Notes under the pieces: model-generated
Told to the model about the DNA's origin: nothing
Seen by the model: only the letters and a program-made list of their open reading frames with translations
The model's database searches: none
NCBI GenBank assembly: GCA_949825065.1
Contig: OX463859.1
Span: 17,007,220 to 17,071,219, forward strand
DNA: 64,000 bases
Source of the DNA: Odontocerum albicorne
Lineage: Eukaryota; Arthropoda; Insecta; Trichoptera; Odontoceridae
Direction of reading: 5' to 3'
In this document: piece by piece, positions 20,641 to 30,649 of the stretch
How the letters are laid out: every line of letters begins with the position of its first letter
Position numbering within the stretch: the first letter of the stretch is position 1
Made by a program: the position numbers and the translations under genes

Positions 20641-21299
20641 ATATTACTTGTTTCTGCGATCATTTTTATACGAAACGTTTTATTTAATCCTATCGGATAT
20701 ATAACACTTCTTGATTGTTCACATAGTTCACATAACTGAAGCCGCCTCTGATAACAATAGCTATCTACGTTTATGAGTGTATATGAAAACGTCGGACAGA
20801 ACTGAACAGGGTCGCTTCAAGTGCACTGCTGTTCCTGATTTTGAGAGTTCAATTCAGCTGAAAAGAGTTCAGGAATAATTACTCGGCGCGTTTATGCACG
20901 GTGAATGTTTTATTGTTATGGTTTGAGGAAGCTTTTTGAGTGTTATTGAAAACGATGAAAAATGTTTACAATTACGACACTTTTAATTGCAGCCTAACTC
21001 ATAGTGGAGACATTCATTTGGTTAACTATTTAGTGGTTTAGTGAGCTTTATTCACTTCTAAAAATAAAGTATGTAGTGTTGGGTTAAGTTTAAATGCGTT
21101 AACTATGTTACTTTAGAGTCGTAAACAAATAATAAGTTTTCCTTGGTCCCTTTGGACAGGTTCATTATCACGTTAATATTTGAATGTGAGTAGTGTTCAT
21201 TTAACTATTGTGTGTATTTATTATACGAGTTACTTGTATTATATTTCTACCCCATAGAAACTTTCTAGTTAACAATATCTTACGAGCCTAACACTTACA
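20641..21299. other. unannotated AT-rich sequence
   Basis: No gene or repeat family recognised. Confidence 0.5.
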
Positions 21300-21535
21300 A
21301 GCTTTCTAATATGATAGGATATCCCTCATAATCGAGTAATATTGTAAAACGCCCTGTCGATGGAAGACATTTTTGCGTGTATTAATTATTATGTGCACTT
21401 CGGCAAGCCTTTACATATTAAACCCAAAGTACCGATGGCAAGGAAATTAAACTTCTAAACAAATACACGCAAAAACGTCTTTCGTCCATAGGATGGAAGA
21501 CAGTCATACTCGATTAATAAGGATATCATGATGAT
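21300..21535. mobile_element. fold-back MITE candidate
   Basis: The left half (ggatatccctcataatcgag ... tggaagacatttttgcgtgt) and the right half (acacgcaaaaacgtctttcg ... actcgattaataaggatatc) are inverted repeats of roughly 60-70 bases with mismatches and a small indel. About 80 bases of unique centre lie between them. There is no coding capacity. A partial relative lies at 20030-20180. Superfamily and target duplication are unresolved. Confidence 0.6.
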
Positions 21536-21552
21536 CTATGTGGCTTAGTTGA

Positions 21553-21655
21553 TATCTTTCTGGTTGATTGGAAGAGATTTCTACATGGCAATAAGCTCCA
21601 CCAGGCCGTAATGTATATAACGAAAATGTAATGCAATACAATAAAATATTTTATC
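21553..21655 (+). mobile_element. SINE-A / LINE-A tail fragment
   Basis: The tail ggttgattggaagagatttc, then atggcaataagctccaccag is present. No head and no coding remnant are attached, so I cannot say whether it came from the SINE or the LINE. Confidence 0.6.
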
Positions 21656-22366
21656 GTATTGGTTTGGCCCGAAAGATAAACTGGTAACGGCTTAGCCCGA
21701 AAGTTATTGTTAACTTTGGAGGTGTTTTGGAGTAAAATTATTATACAAGTAGCTAGTATAGTAAAAGTATACAATATATTTAAATTAACACTGCTTTTTT
21801 CACAAACAAAAAATAGCGTGACATTGAGCGAGGCCAAAGGGACCGAACAAATCTAATTATTTTCTTTACCACCGTACATGCTTTCTCAGTATCACAGAGA
21901 TACCATAAAACGACTCTCTCTAGATCGGCCCACAGCCTTAAACCTTACGTCCTCTGAAACAGCGGCCGAACCAGACAAATATCAAAATCTAGCACATCTA
22001 TACCACCCATATAACAGAACTCACCAATCTGCTCCAGTTTCTACTAAGCTAACTAATACATCTCAAACACTTTTTAATAGCCCTTTTTCTATGACCATAA
22101 CCTTTGATTTCTTTTCATTCATTTTCAGAACTTTTAACGAGCATTTCACACATAGCTCATTTATCATATTTCTTAAATCGCCACCATTTTCAGCAGACAA
22201 AATCAACTCGTCAGAGTATAGAAGTTCACACATTTATTTCACTTATTTTTATACCTCTTTCAAATCACCCAGAATAAAGAAGGTATGTAAGACAGTAAGA
22301 TAGAACTAAAGGCAACATAAATTACAAAGATATCATAAAATTTATAATTCCAAGAATGCATCAGGC
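21656..22366. other. unannotated sequence
   Basis: The 141-codon open frame at 21878-22303 is one of the longer non-repeat frames, but it shows no family motif. It has the serine/threonine/phenylalanine-rich look of translated AT-rich DNA. I do not call it a gene. Confidence 0.45.
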
Positions 22367-22422
22367 CATGCGAATCGTCTAGGACCCATTTTCAAATGAA
22401 TAACAAAATACAGACGGACTCT
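22367..22422 (+). repeat. 56-bp segment shared with the SINE-B3 insert
   Basis: From catgcgaatcgtct to cagacggactct this agrees with 19460-19515 at all but two positions. The sequence on either side does not align. Confidence 0.8.
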
Positions 22423-22749
22423 GTTCTTAACTAATTAACACATGAAGCCACGTAAAACGTCAGTTATTAGTCTGCACATAATGATGAATCAGTAACGACA
22501 CTCGGTAGACCCATTTTAACTTTCCTTGAACCAATATCAAATGATTTTGAAGACGATTCTTCTAGTATTTCCGCGAAAGCATCGTAATTAACCTATTTGT
22601 CGAATAGGCAAGATTTTACACCTTATTTTGTATCTTATTTGTTGCATTGTATTTATTTTGGCTATTTTCTTATATTGTTGCACTAAACGTCTAGCCACCG
22701 GTTATTTAAATAAATAAAACATGCATATGCCTGATTTGAACATTCTGGT
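22423..22749. other. unannotated sequence
   Basis: No gene or repeat family recognised. Confidence 0.5.
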
Positions 22750-22965
22750 CGGGTCCGGGACGATAGATAGACTTAACAAATTTATAATGTAGTTTGGTGG
22801 GACTATGTGAATGAAGTTTTACAATAAGGAAAAGTGAGAAGTAAATGAAAGATAGTGAGTTGTGTGAGAAGATGTGTGAATGTGGAGAAAATGAAGGAAG
22901 TATGAACTATCTTTTCTGTCTACCCAACAGAAGAAAGTCATGATGATATGCATTCAGGCATCATA
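22750..22965 (+). mobile_element. LINE-C copy 9, 3' end
   Basis: The words gtgggactatgtgaatgaag, gtgtgagaagatgtgtgaat and ttctgtctacccaacagaag, then catgatgatatgcattc follow the LINE-C C-terminal order. Decayed and without an open frame. Confidence 0.6.
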
Positions 22966-23094
22966 CTTCTACAAAATACAACTGACATCATTTCTTAACC
23001 TAGAGAGATTTCGGATAGTTTAGTATTTTTTTAAACAAACTTGGCTATACATAGGTAATATAAATTTTTTATTTTAATAATATAAATCAAACAC

Positions 23095-23350
23095 TTATTT
23101 TTTGTTTTGTTTTCACCACTGTTTTATTTGAGTTCACTGCCGGTTTCAAAGACCTCCGTTTTCGTCAGGTGAAAATGAACTTTCTTAAAGTTCATCATCA
23201 CCTGACGACAAAGACGGAGATCTTTAAAACCGGAAATTAACTCAAATAACACAGTGGTGAATAAAAAATAAGTGTTTTATTTATTTTATTAAAAAAGTTA
23301 TAAACATTATACCACAAAGTGAAACAAACATCTTTACGATTCAAGAAATT
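23095..23350. mobile_element. Penelope-like fold-back unit 3
   Basis: Outer arms caccactgttttatttgag (23114-23132) and ctcaaataacacagtggtga (23241-23260) are inverted. Both arms contain a CTGACGA core word (minus strand 23162-23168, plus strand 23202-23208), giving two hammerhead-like motifs head to head. On the right, ttattttattaaaaaagt and gtgaaacaaacatcttta are shared with unit 1. On the plus strand stem II is a clean aaaga/tcttt hairpin with a cggaga loop, but the following GAAA has become AAAA. On the minus strand GAAAC is intact but the base before the cleavage site is changed (CCGGCA). Confidence 0.6.
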
Positions 23351-24059
23351 GGTTACACACATATTATTTTAAAATAATAGTCCGTACCTGTAAATAATTT
23401 AAAAGCTACTAAACAAGGATCTACATAATTAACTGCACCGACTATAGCATGACAGAAAGTTAATTTGTTTAAAACAAAATATCGATTTTAACTTCACCCT
23501 TTTTCTGTAAATTGAATTTTATTATCGTTAAAACTGAGGTGCAATAAAATTCCAATTGTCCGAACCTTAAATGTATCGATTTCCGATTTTATGGGAGGCG
23601 TTCACGCAATTCATCGTCCCATAACAAAACCTATAAAAGCAACAGCAATTTAACTTTTTGAGTTAAGAGGTTCTGACAAGCCTTTGTAAATGGCTTATTG
23701 GTTGACTGAAAAATACACAACTTGTTTTTTTTTTAAATTACGTAACGTAAATGGGATTTAACAAAAATGTGTACATTGTAGCAGAAATATGTAATAAAAA
23801 TAACGTTGTTTTATATTGATCTGAAAAACAAGCATAATATATAATACGTATACAACAATGATAGGATATTATGAAACGCTTATTAATCAGTTAAACGTAC
23901 ACAAGTTGGAGAAATTTTAATTATGTTACACTTCATTTTAATATACTCCAACCTATGGGCTTCCTGCTTCGTGGTAATATCTTTCAAACAACCAAGACGA
24001 TAAACGCCAGTTCGAGATACATTGTTAAATAGCTAACACATTCTTGTATTTTCACTTTT
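23351..24059. other. unannotated AT-rich sequence
   Basis: No gene or repeat family recognised. Confidence 0.5.
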
Positions 24060-24540
24060 ATATAAAACCCTAAATTGTCTCGCCACCCCTCAAAATCTCA
24101 CATCATAGCTCCTCTTTTTTCACATCGTTCTAAACTGTCCATACCATCAAATTTTGGAAAAGGCTACCGGGGACTATAAATATCCCACCCTCGTTGGCTT
24201 GTTTCAAACAGCGACATAAAAAATATTACATGGTTCTTCCATGATGAAGGTGTTTCTCAATAGCTCATATTTTCTTATCCTGTTTCAGCCTTCAATGATA
24301 TTTGCTAATATTTTGTTTGACTGTTTTTTCGTTTTTAATGTGTGTTTTTGTAACATTGTATAATAATAAATATTTTTAAGTAATTTTGTCTTTTTCGACA
24401 TTTCGAAGTTGTCAACTGTCACCCAGCATTTGTCATAAATCTGTGTAATTCTGGTATCATTCGTTGGAAGAGATTACCGATTTGCAATAGAATCACAATT
24501 TGTATACATTAAATTAAATTAATAAAATAAATGTTTTTTT
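24060..24540 (+). mobile_element. LINE-A 3' end, copy 3 (old)
   Basis: A decayed C-terminus is readable near 24115-24170 (cacatcgttctaaactgtcc, then atcaaattttggaaaaggct, giving a 'TVHTIKFWKRLPG'-like stretch, family sxxxxxVxLWNxLP). The 3' UTR follows and ends in tcgttggaagagattaccga, then tttgcaatag and an A/T-rich tail near 24530. Confidence 0.65.
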
Positions 24541-24544
24541 GTAA

Positions 24545-24640
24545 AAAAAACTACAAGAAGGTATTTTTAACATCATTGGGAATCGATCTTAGAAACCTCC
24601 GATTGATAATTGCTAACTAGGTCATAAAGACGATCTTATG
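24545..24640 (-). mobile_element. SINE-A head fragment (tentative)
   Basis: The reverse complement has a tRNA-like head: a gacctagttagcaatta A-box-like stretch near 24625 and a B-box-like gatcgattcccaatg near 24580-24595. The tail is missing. This is weaker than the other SINE calls. Confidence 0.4.
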
Positions 24641-24674
24641 TGTGTTATTATGGCTTATTTTATAATGATTCTAT

Positions 24675-24880
24675 GAGTTGGAGGACGATCGAGAAAAATG
24701 TGGTTAGACCAAGGGAATAAAGTTTTGAAAGAAGGGACGGTATGGGGTAAGATAAACAGAAATAATTATACCAGAAGACGTATGGATATGGAAAAGGTAA
24801 AGGAAGTATATCATAATAGAGACATTTGGCACTCTGCCCTCTCTGCCTATTTCAGAAGAGCGGAGTTGTTATTTTGTGAC
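24675..24880 (+). mobile_element. LINE-C copy 10, 3' end
   Basis: A short open frame at 24698-24910 begins MWLDQGNKVLKEGTVWGKIN, the LINE-C 'xxWLDQVxxxLKEGxV' segment, and ends with RDIWHSALSAYFRRAEL (family RxxWRSAxSAYP). Only the last 70 codons or so of the element are present. Confidence 0.75.
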
Positions 24881-24944
24881 AAATTAAAATCTAAAATCGT
24901 CGGATTTTAATAATCAGTTAATTTCTTTATTTTTTCGGGAAGAT

Positions 24945-25036
24945 TTATATCAAAATCATGTTGAATACTATTATATTTGATTAACTGGTGCATATCAAAA
25001 TCATGTTGAATACCATTATATTTGATTTACTGGTGC
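24945..25036. repeat. 45-bp tandem duplication
   Basis: Two consecutive units, starting at 24947 and 24992, share atatcaaaatcatgttgaat and attatatttgatt(a/t)actgg, with two differences. Confidence 0.85.
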
Positions 25037-25450
25037 ATTTTTTGTCGTTAAATACGTGTAATTTAGAAATATCGCGCGATCAACTTCTCACCCTCGACTA
25101 ACAAATATGTTACATTTCTCGAATTAAAATAGCGTGTAATGACTAAATCTATGATCAGGTGTCATATCAGTTGTAAATATCCGCATTAGTGAAAAGCACA
25201 AGCTGTATAGCTTGACCGGGAGACATCAGTTTCATCGGTACCGTTAATCAAGCATTCGAGTTTTATGACTACTGGAATAGGCATGAGATTTGTTATTTCT
25301 CGACCTACATGGGCTATACTTCTGCACATTTCTAGCGCGTGCTTGTATTTTCAATATGATGTTAATATAAAATGAGATGTTTTTATAATACTCGTACATG
25401 TCGTTAAAACCTGAACAAAACGTTTTTCTATTTTTCATAATTTATATATA
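25037..25450. other. unannotated sequence
   Basis: No gene or repeat family recognised. TACTCGTA lies at 25389-25396. Confidence 0.5.
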
Positions 25451-25980
25451 GGCTGTCCCATTTTAAACTTGGAATTATGTTTTTCGAAAAAACTTTTTAC
25501 CAGCTTACTAGTTGATGCATATCAGCAGTGATAAGTAGAGATATGGGAATTATATTCTAAATAAATTATTTGCCAAATACCCCCTCAGTTATTTCTTGCA
25601 GATAACCACTCTTTGAGAGAAATTTTAATTAACATTTTCATACAATTGCGGTCCAATTTCATTAATTGCTCGAAGAATGTTTTTCCAGAGCATATCGATC
25701 AACGGCGAATTGTTCGCGAAGATGTTGTCCTTAATAAAGCTCCAAAGTAAAAAGTATACCATCAGACCGCGCGATTCGCCGCACAATTGATGTCACCATC
25801 TTAGGAAATGACACAGATAACATCGTGAAGTAAGCGTATCGCATTTACAGAACAGAGTACAAATTTTCGTAAAAAGTTTGCTAGATTTTGTTTAAGTTAT
25901 GTGAGTAACTTGCGTGGTATCCAGATGACATATGTCAAATAAAATAATTTAAGATGAAACGATTCTAAAATGGCACCACC
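25451..25980 (-). mobile_element. decayed Tc1/mariner-superfamily element
   Basis: The ends ggctgtcccattttaaa (left) and, inverted, ggtggtgccattttaga (right, ending 25980) are imperfect terminal repeats next to TA-rich flanks. On the minus strand around 25745-25620, FIKDNIFANNSPLIDMLWKN continues as ILRAINEIGPQLYENVN. This parallels the C-terminus of IS630/Tc1-type transposases (LKxxVYxNxPxTIxxLKxxI). The catalytic region is gone and the length (530 bp) is far below an autonomous element. Confidence 0.5.
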
Positions 25981-26139
25981 TTTATATTCATTATCAAATG
26001 TCCCTTATGAAAACCAAGGTAAAGTACGTAAGCAATAATACTGCAGTGATAATGATAATTTTATCTTTTGATTATATATCGTTTAAAAAAATATTCACAA
26101 ATTTCTTCTAAAAGCCTTTAGATTCTCCTTTGTATTCGG

Positions 26140-26835
26140 CGTTGTTCAATGTTATCAAATTGGTGTAGTTCGATAAAATAAATCGATCTTTTTCGATATA
26201 GTTCGGTAACATAAATTATTGCATTCGGTGTAATTCAGTGACATCAAACTGATGTTATACAATGAAGTGAATCGATGTAGGTCAGATAACATACATCGAC
26301 TTAGTTTGGTAAAGTGAATTGATCAAACCCGATGTAGTTCAGAGACGTAAATTGTTGTCTTAGATGTATTTCAGTGATATCAAACCGATAAAGTTTAGAG
26401 AAATCGGTATTATTTGATGAATTAAATCAATCCATATCCATTAAAATTGTGAGTCCAAATTAAATTAGATTTTGTTTTTTCGCAAATTGTGTATTTATAG
26501 ATTTCTTGTCATGTGTAAATAAAATTTAAATAAATCTAGTTCGATGTAATTTAGTGACATCAATGATAGCTTTAATGAAGCTCAGTTTATCGAACTAATG
26601 TAGTTCGATAAACTGAACCGACGCAGTTTAGAGACATGAGCGTTGTTTGATAAATTGTATTGATTTTGGCTGATGTTGTTCAGTGACATAAGTGATTGTC
26701 TTTGGTGAAATTCAGTGACATCGAACTAATAAAATCAATAAAGTAAACTGATGTTGTTCAGAGACACCGATGTATTTCGATTAAATTAATCAATCTTGTT
26801 CGATGTAGTTCAGTGACATGAATAATTAATATCTT
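26140..26835. repeat. degenerate short-period satellite
   Basis: The words ttcagtgacat(c/a)a, ttcagagaca and gatgtagtt recur irregularly every 30-50 bases (for example near 26234, 26338, 26369, 26549, 26676, 26709, 26756 and 26805), mixed with cgata/aaactga words. Units are too diverged to define a single period. A 100-base stretch near 26420-26535 lacks the motif. Confidence 0.65.
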
Positions 26836-26937
26836 CGGTGATTTTCCAAGAACGTGTTTAATGATTTCTCATGAAATTAAATGTTTTCTGAAAACTCAAA
26901 TTTTTCTTCGTCTGTTGCTACACTGGCAAACCCGCAC

Positions 26938-27529
26938 ATGGCATATTGTAGCCCTGAGAAGCCGCAATTAATTCCCAGGAGCGCCACGGGATATTCAAAA
27001 TTAATTGCAAGCAATTTTTATTCAATGCGCTAATGCATAATCACATGAACAGGATAATATGGATAAACACTTTCAAGAATATAATATGGTGAGGTTCGCA
27101 TTGATTCAAAACCCATTAAGAGCCATCTCTTCATCTGACTTTACCTCAGTAGAGGACGAGAGTCTGATTTAACTGTCCTGCATTAAAAACAAAATGTATA
27201 AACATGAAACTGGTTGTGTTTTGAATATGAATGAAGGCTAAATATGCCTGGCATATTGGAGACCTGGGAAGCCGCAATTAATTCCCAGGAGCGCCGCGGG
27301 ATATTGAAAATTTATTACAAGCAATTTTTATTCAATGCGCTGATGCATGATCACATGAACGGGATAATATGGTGAGGTTTGCATAGATTCAAAACCCATT
27401 AAGAGCCATCTCTTCATCTGACTTCACCTCAGTAGAGGACGAGAGTCCGATTTAATTGTCCTGCATTAAAAACAAAATGTATCGACGTGGAACTGGTTGT
27501 GTTTTGAATATCAATGAATGATAAATATA
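26938..27529. repeat. tandem duplication of an approx. 311-bp unit
   Basis: Unit 1 starts at 26940 and unit 2 at 27251, both with ggcatattg. They share agccgcaattaattcccagg, gaggacgagagtc and actggttgtgttttgaatat, and are roughly nine-tenths identical by eye. Unit 2 lacks about 27 bases present in unit 1 (around 27060-27086). The motif aggagcgcc(a/g)cgggat is GC-richer than its surroundings. There is no coding sequence. Two satellite monomers or a segmental duplication would look like this. Confidence 0.85.
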
Positions 27530-28145
27530 TTTTGCTAAGTGCAAGATCAGACGGAAGAGTTACGAAACATATCCAACGGTAAAAAGCGATAGGAAGCAAA
27601 GTCAATGGTGCACTAAAACATATATTCTCGAACCGGAGAGAATCAAAATATACTAAGGTAATAGTCCACAACATAATTTTAATACCAATGTTGATGTACG
27701 GAAGAGAAAACATAGACATGGAATAAGACTTAAAGAAGGCGGATAAATAACAGTACACTTACAAAAACAAAAAAAAGATAAGTTAACAGTGTATGAATAT
27801 AGAATTTATTTATTAGAAATAAATGTGAACTGAAGACCGATGAAATGAGTAAGATGAAGAAAAGCACTCTGAAATGGTTTGGGTATCTAGAACGAATGAA
27901 TGAAGAAAGATTAATAAAACAAATATGTGAATATGGATGGTGTGGTAGAAAAAGACGAAGAAAACTATGGTTAGATCAAGTGAATGAAATTTTGAAAGAA
28001 TAAAATTTAAAAAACCTAGGAGTTGTTTGAGAAGTTGTATGGATAAAAATGAATTGAAAGATGTGTGTTGAGATAGGAAAGTCTGCGCTCTGTTATCTCT
28101 GTCTACTCCAATGGGAAAATGGTGTGATGGTTTTTATTTACCTAT
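27520..28145 (+). mobile_element. LINE-C copy 11, most complete C-terminal domain
   Basis: The order of the LINE-C C-terminus is well preserved. A decayed SKVIVHNIILIPMLMYG-like segment (family LYGSETW) lies near 27650-27710. LKWFGYLERMNEE (family LRWFGHVxRM) lies near 27870-27905, then a CEYGWCGRKRRRKLWLDQVN stretch near 27925-27985. A terminal DVC.DRKVCAL-like end lies near 28060-28110, and ggtgtgatgg closes the element at about 28130. Frameshifts and stops interrupt it. It is useful as the reference for the minisatellite unit. Confidence 0.75.
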
Positions 28146-28924
28146 ATGTTAAGCGCAATTACTATTGGTTATATTTGCGACTGGTTACCTGTGCGAAACT
28201 GGGTTTTCAGCGGTGGCTTAGTATCGGACAAAATTTAACGTGGATAAGGTGTTGAGGGTAGCTGTGTCTAGTTTGGTTCCAAGATTTGAGAAACTGTTTA
28301 GGGAAAAACAGGTTTACCTATCTCACAATTTTTTTTTTGACAAGAAATATACACAATTTGCGAAAAACCAACAGGTAATTTGATTTGGACATACAATTTT
28401 AATGGATCTGGGAATTTGATATAATTGGTAAGCGTATTTATAAGGCATCGTGAAACGAAAACGTTTGAGAACCACTTGCCTACGCAATAGCACGATATCT
28501 TCAAACATATTCCAATATTTTGTATCGCATCTCAGTTCTTTTTATGAAAATACTAAAATTTGAACGTCAAAGACTAACTGAAAAAAAAGCTTGAATACTG
28601 TTTCGTGTCGCTAACATACGTCAGTTTTAAAAGTGTTAATTGGACAGCAGTATTCGAATTTTCAACATATTTTCTCCTCGCAAAACCGCGAAACCGCAAT
28701 TTTACCATTAATTATGTAGCCACATCCGTCCACGCAGTCACACTGGCTCGCTTTCCATAAATTTATTACATATACTGTCGGCTGCTCTTGACACTAAACA
28801 TTTTTGGTCAAGCACAAGGTGATCCGCTATCACCATTTATGTTTTACATATTGAAGTCAACAATACAAATATTTATTTTTATTTCATCAGAAAAGGTTAT
28901 GAATTGAATTATTGTACATACATA
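28146..28924. other. unannotated sequence
   Basis: No gene or repeat family recognised. Short frames at 28298-28508 are uninformative. Confidence 0.5.
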
Positions 28925-29265
28925 CCATCACGCCATTTCCCTGTCGGGGTATGCAGACTAGACAGAGCGTCATATTTTCCTAACCCAACACACATCCTTA
29001 GTCTCTTCCACATCCATACGTCTTCTCATACATCCTCTACAATTGCAGTGACTTTCTACTTTTCCTTAATTTAGAATATCATTCACTTGACACATAAACC
29101 CAACCATACTTTCCTTGATCTTCCTCTCATATGCCTTCCAATAACCTGATGCAGAGGTACGGCCTGGGGGGCGTAGTCCGGGACAGAAGAGCATACAACC
29201 TGAGGACGAGGAGAGCTGACCTCAACAGTCTTCGCAGACAGTGAGTTGGGATGGAGCCGGGGAGA
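28925..29265 (-). mobile_element. LINE-C copy 12, 3' end, joined to a GC-richer block
   Basis: Minus-strand LINE-C from its terminus (catcacgccatttccctgtc, then ggggtatgcagactagacag) through aatatcattcacttgac to ccttgatcttcctctcatat, encoding a 'GRHMRGRSRKVWLGLCVK'-like segment. At about 29145 it gives way to a GC-richer block (29145-29265: ggcctggggggcgtagtccg and following) that other LINE-C copies lack and that I do not recognise. The block leads directly into the minisatellite at 29266. Confidence 0.7.
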
Positions 29266-29760
29266 AGAGACAAATATTTTTTGGACAGTACAAATATATT
29301 TCAAACAGTATAAATAAAGGACCACAACGTCTTTTCGGACAGCACAAATCTTTTTGGACAATAGAAATATTTTTTGGACAGTACAAATATTTTTCAAACA
29401 GTACAAATAAAGTACCACAACGTCTTTTTCGACAGCAAAAATATTTTTCGGACAATATAAATATTTTTGAACAGTACAAATTAAAGGACCACAACGTTTT
29501 TTTTTAACAGCACAAATCATTTTTGAAAAGAACAAATTAAAGGACCATGGCATTGGTTTTGGACAGTACAAATCTTTTTTGAAAAGTCATATTAAAGGAC
29601 CACGACATTTGTTTTGGACTACACAAATTATTTTTTAACAGTACATATACAAATTAAAGGTCCACGACATTTGTTTTGAACAGAATAAATATTTTTAAGA
29701 CAGTACAAAGTAAACGACCACGACGTCGTTTTTGGACAGTACAATATTTAAGATTTTTTT
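29266..29760. repeat. compound minisatellite, periods of about 55 and 19 bases
   Basis: The word accac(a/g)acgt and its variants recur at 29321, 29414, 29488, 29543, 29599, 29661 and 29717, giving steps of 93, 74, 55, 56, 62 and 56. The longer steps equal about 55 plus one or two blocks of about 19, where a gacagtacaaatatttttc-like subunit is inserted. Lack of stops in several frames creates spurious 88-162-codon ORFs. Units diverge towards the right end. Confidence 0.8.
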
Positions 29761-30329
29761 TTCTTTATTCAAAATGATCGATGTACTTGCAAATATTTTA
29801 ATTATTTGACAACAGTTTCAATTTTTATTGTCATTCATAATTGACTTTTAAAAAAAAAACTCTTTTAATCAATATTCTAAATTGTTTAGAAACATTTTTT
29901 TTCAATTAAGGCTAATAACGCGTTGAAAAAAGAATTAAAACTTCTGAAAGAATCTGAGAAAATTATTTTAATATGGTAAACAAGAAAAAAAATATATGTT
30001 CCCTTGTCTAAAAACTGCGTAAATGAATCAACGTTTTTATTTAAGTTATTTTCGTTATTATATGAAATAATTAAAAAAGAAATCTAATTAATAAAATCTA
30101 ATAAGGTAAATCCACGCTTGTATTTTTGTTATTTATGAGATAAAATGTAAGCAATAACAATGAAAGATAATTGACGTAACACTTTTCATAGGGCCAATGT
30201 ATTTTATTTTTATTTGTGCGGTACCATTAAAAAACCCCCACTTGTAATTCTGAAATATTGAAGAGCGTGGCCGGGAGACAACATTATTTTCTACGAACAT
30301 TCGGGATTAGAACCACTGGAGTACACAGA
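29761..30329. other. unannotated AT-rich sequence
   Basis: No gene or repeat family recognised. Confidence 0.5.
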
Positions 30330-30605
30330 ATAAGATGAAGAATGAACTTTAAAATGGTTTGGGCATGGGAAGAAAATAAATGATAAAACAAAGGGAGTAC
30401 AAAAGTCAAAAGTACTCGTACAAGGTGTGCGGGGGAAAGTCAGACCGAGGGAAACGCAGCTGGTACAAATGGACCAGACCTTAAAAGAAGGTAAAGTGAA
30501 AATAATAAATAATTTTGCGTGACAAGATGTATGAATGTGGAGGAGGGGAAAGTATGTTCTCTCTGCCTACCCCGCAAGGAATACGACTTGATTATATGTA
30601 TGTAT
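30330..30605 (+). mobile_element. LINE-C copy 13, C-terminal remnant
   Basis: LKWFGHG at about 30349-30369 is the LRWFGHV motif. Near 30440-30490 comes a 'VRPRETQLVQMDQTLKEGKV'-like segment, and near 30560-30600 the terminal ctctctgcctaccccgcaag, then gattatatgtatgtatg. TACTCGTA lies at 30413-30420. Confidence 0.7.
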
Positions 30606-30649
30606 GTAATACGGGACAGTGTCTATTGAAATACGTCTAGCGATACGAA

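Noticed and set aside
21878..22303. 141-codon ORF as a gene
   Set aside because: No recognisable motif, low-complexity composition and no related sequence in the window.
16400..23350. Penelope reverse transcriptase accompanying the fold-back units
   Set aside because: I looked for RT or GIY-YIG motifs between and around the units and found only LINE-type remnants, so the Penelope link rests on the ribozyme-like motifs alone.
29083..29571. 162-codon minus-strand ORF as a cysteine/lysine-rich protein
   Set aside because: It is a by-product of the minisatellite joined to a LINE-C C-terminal end.
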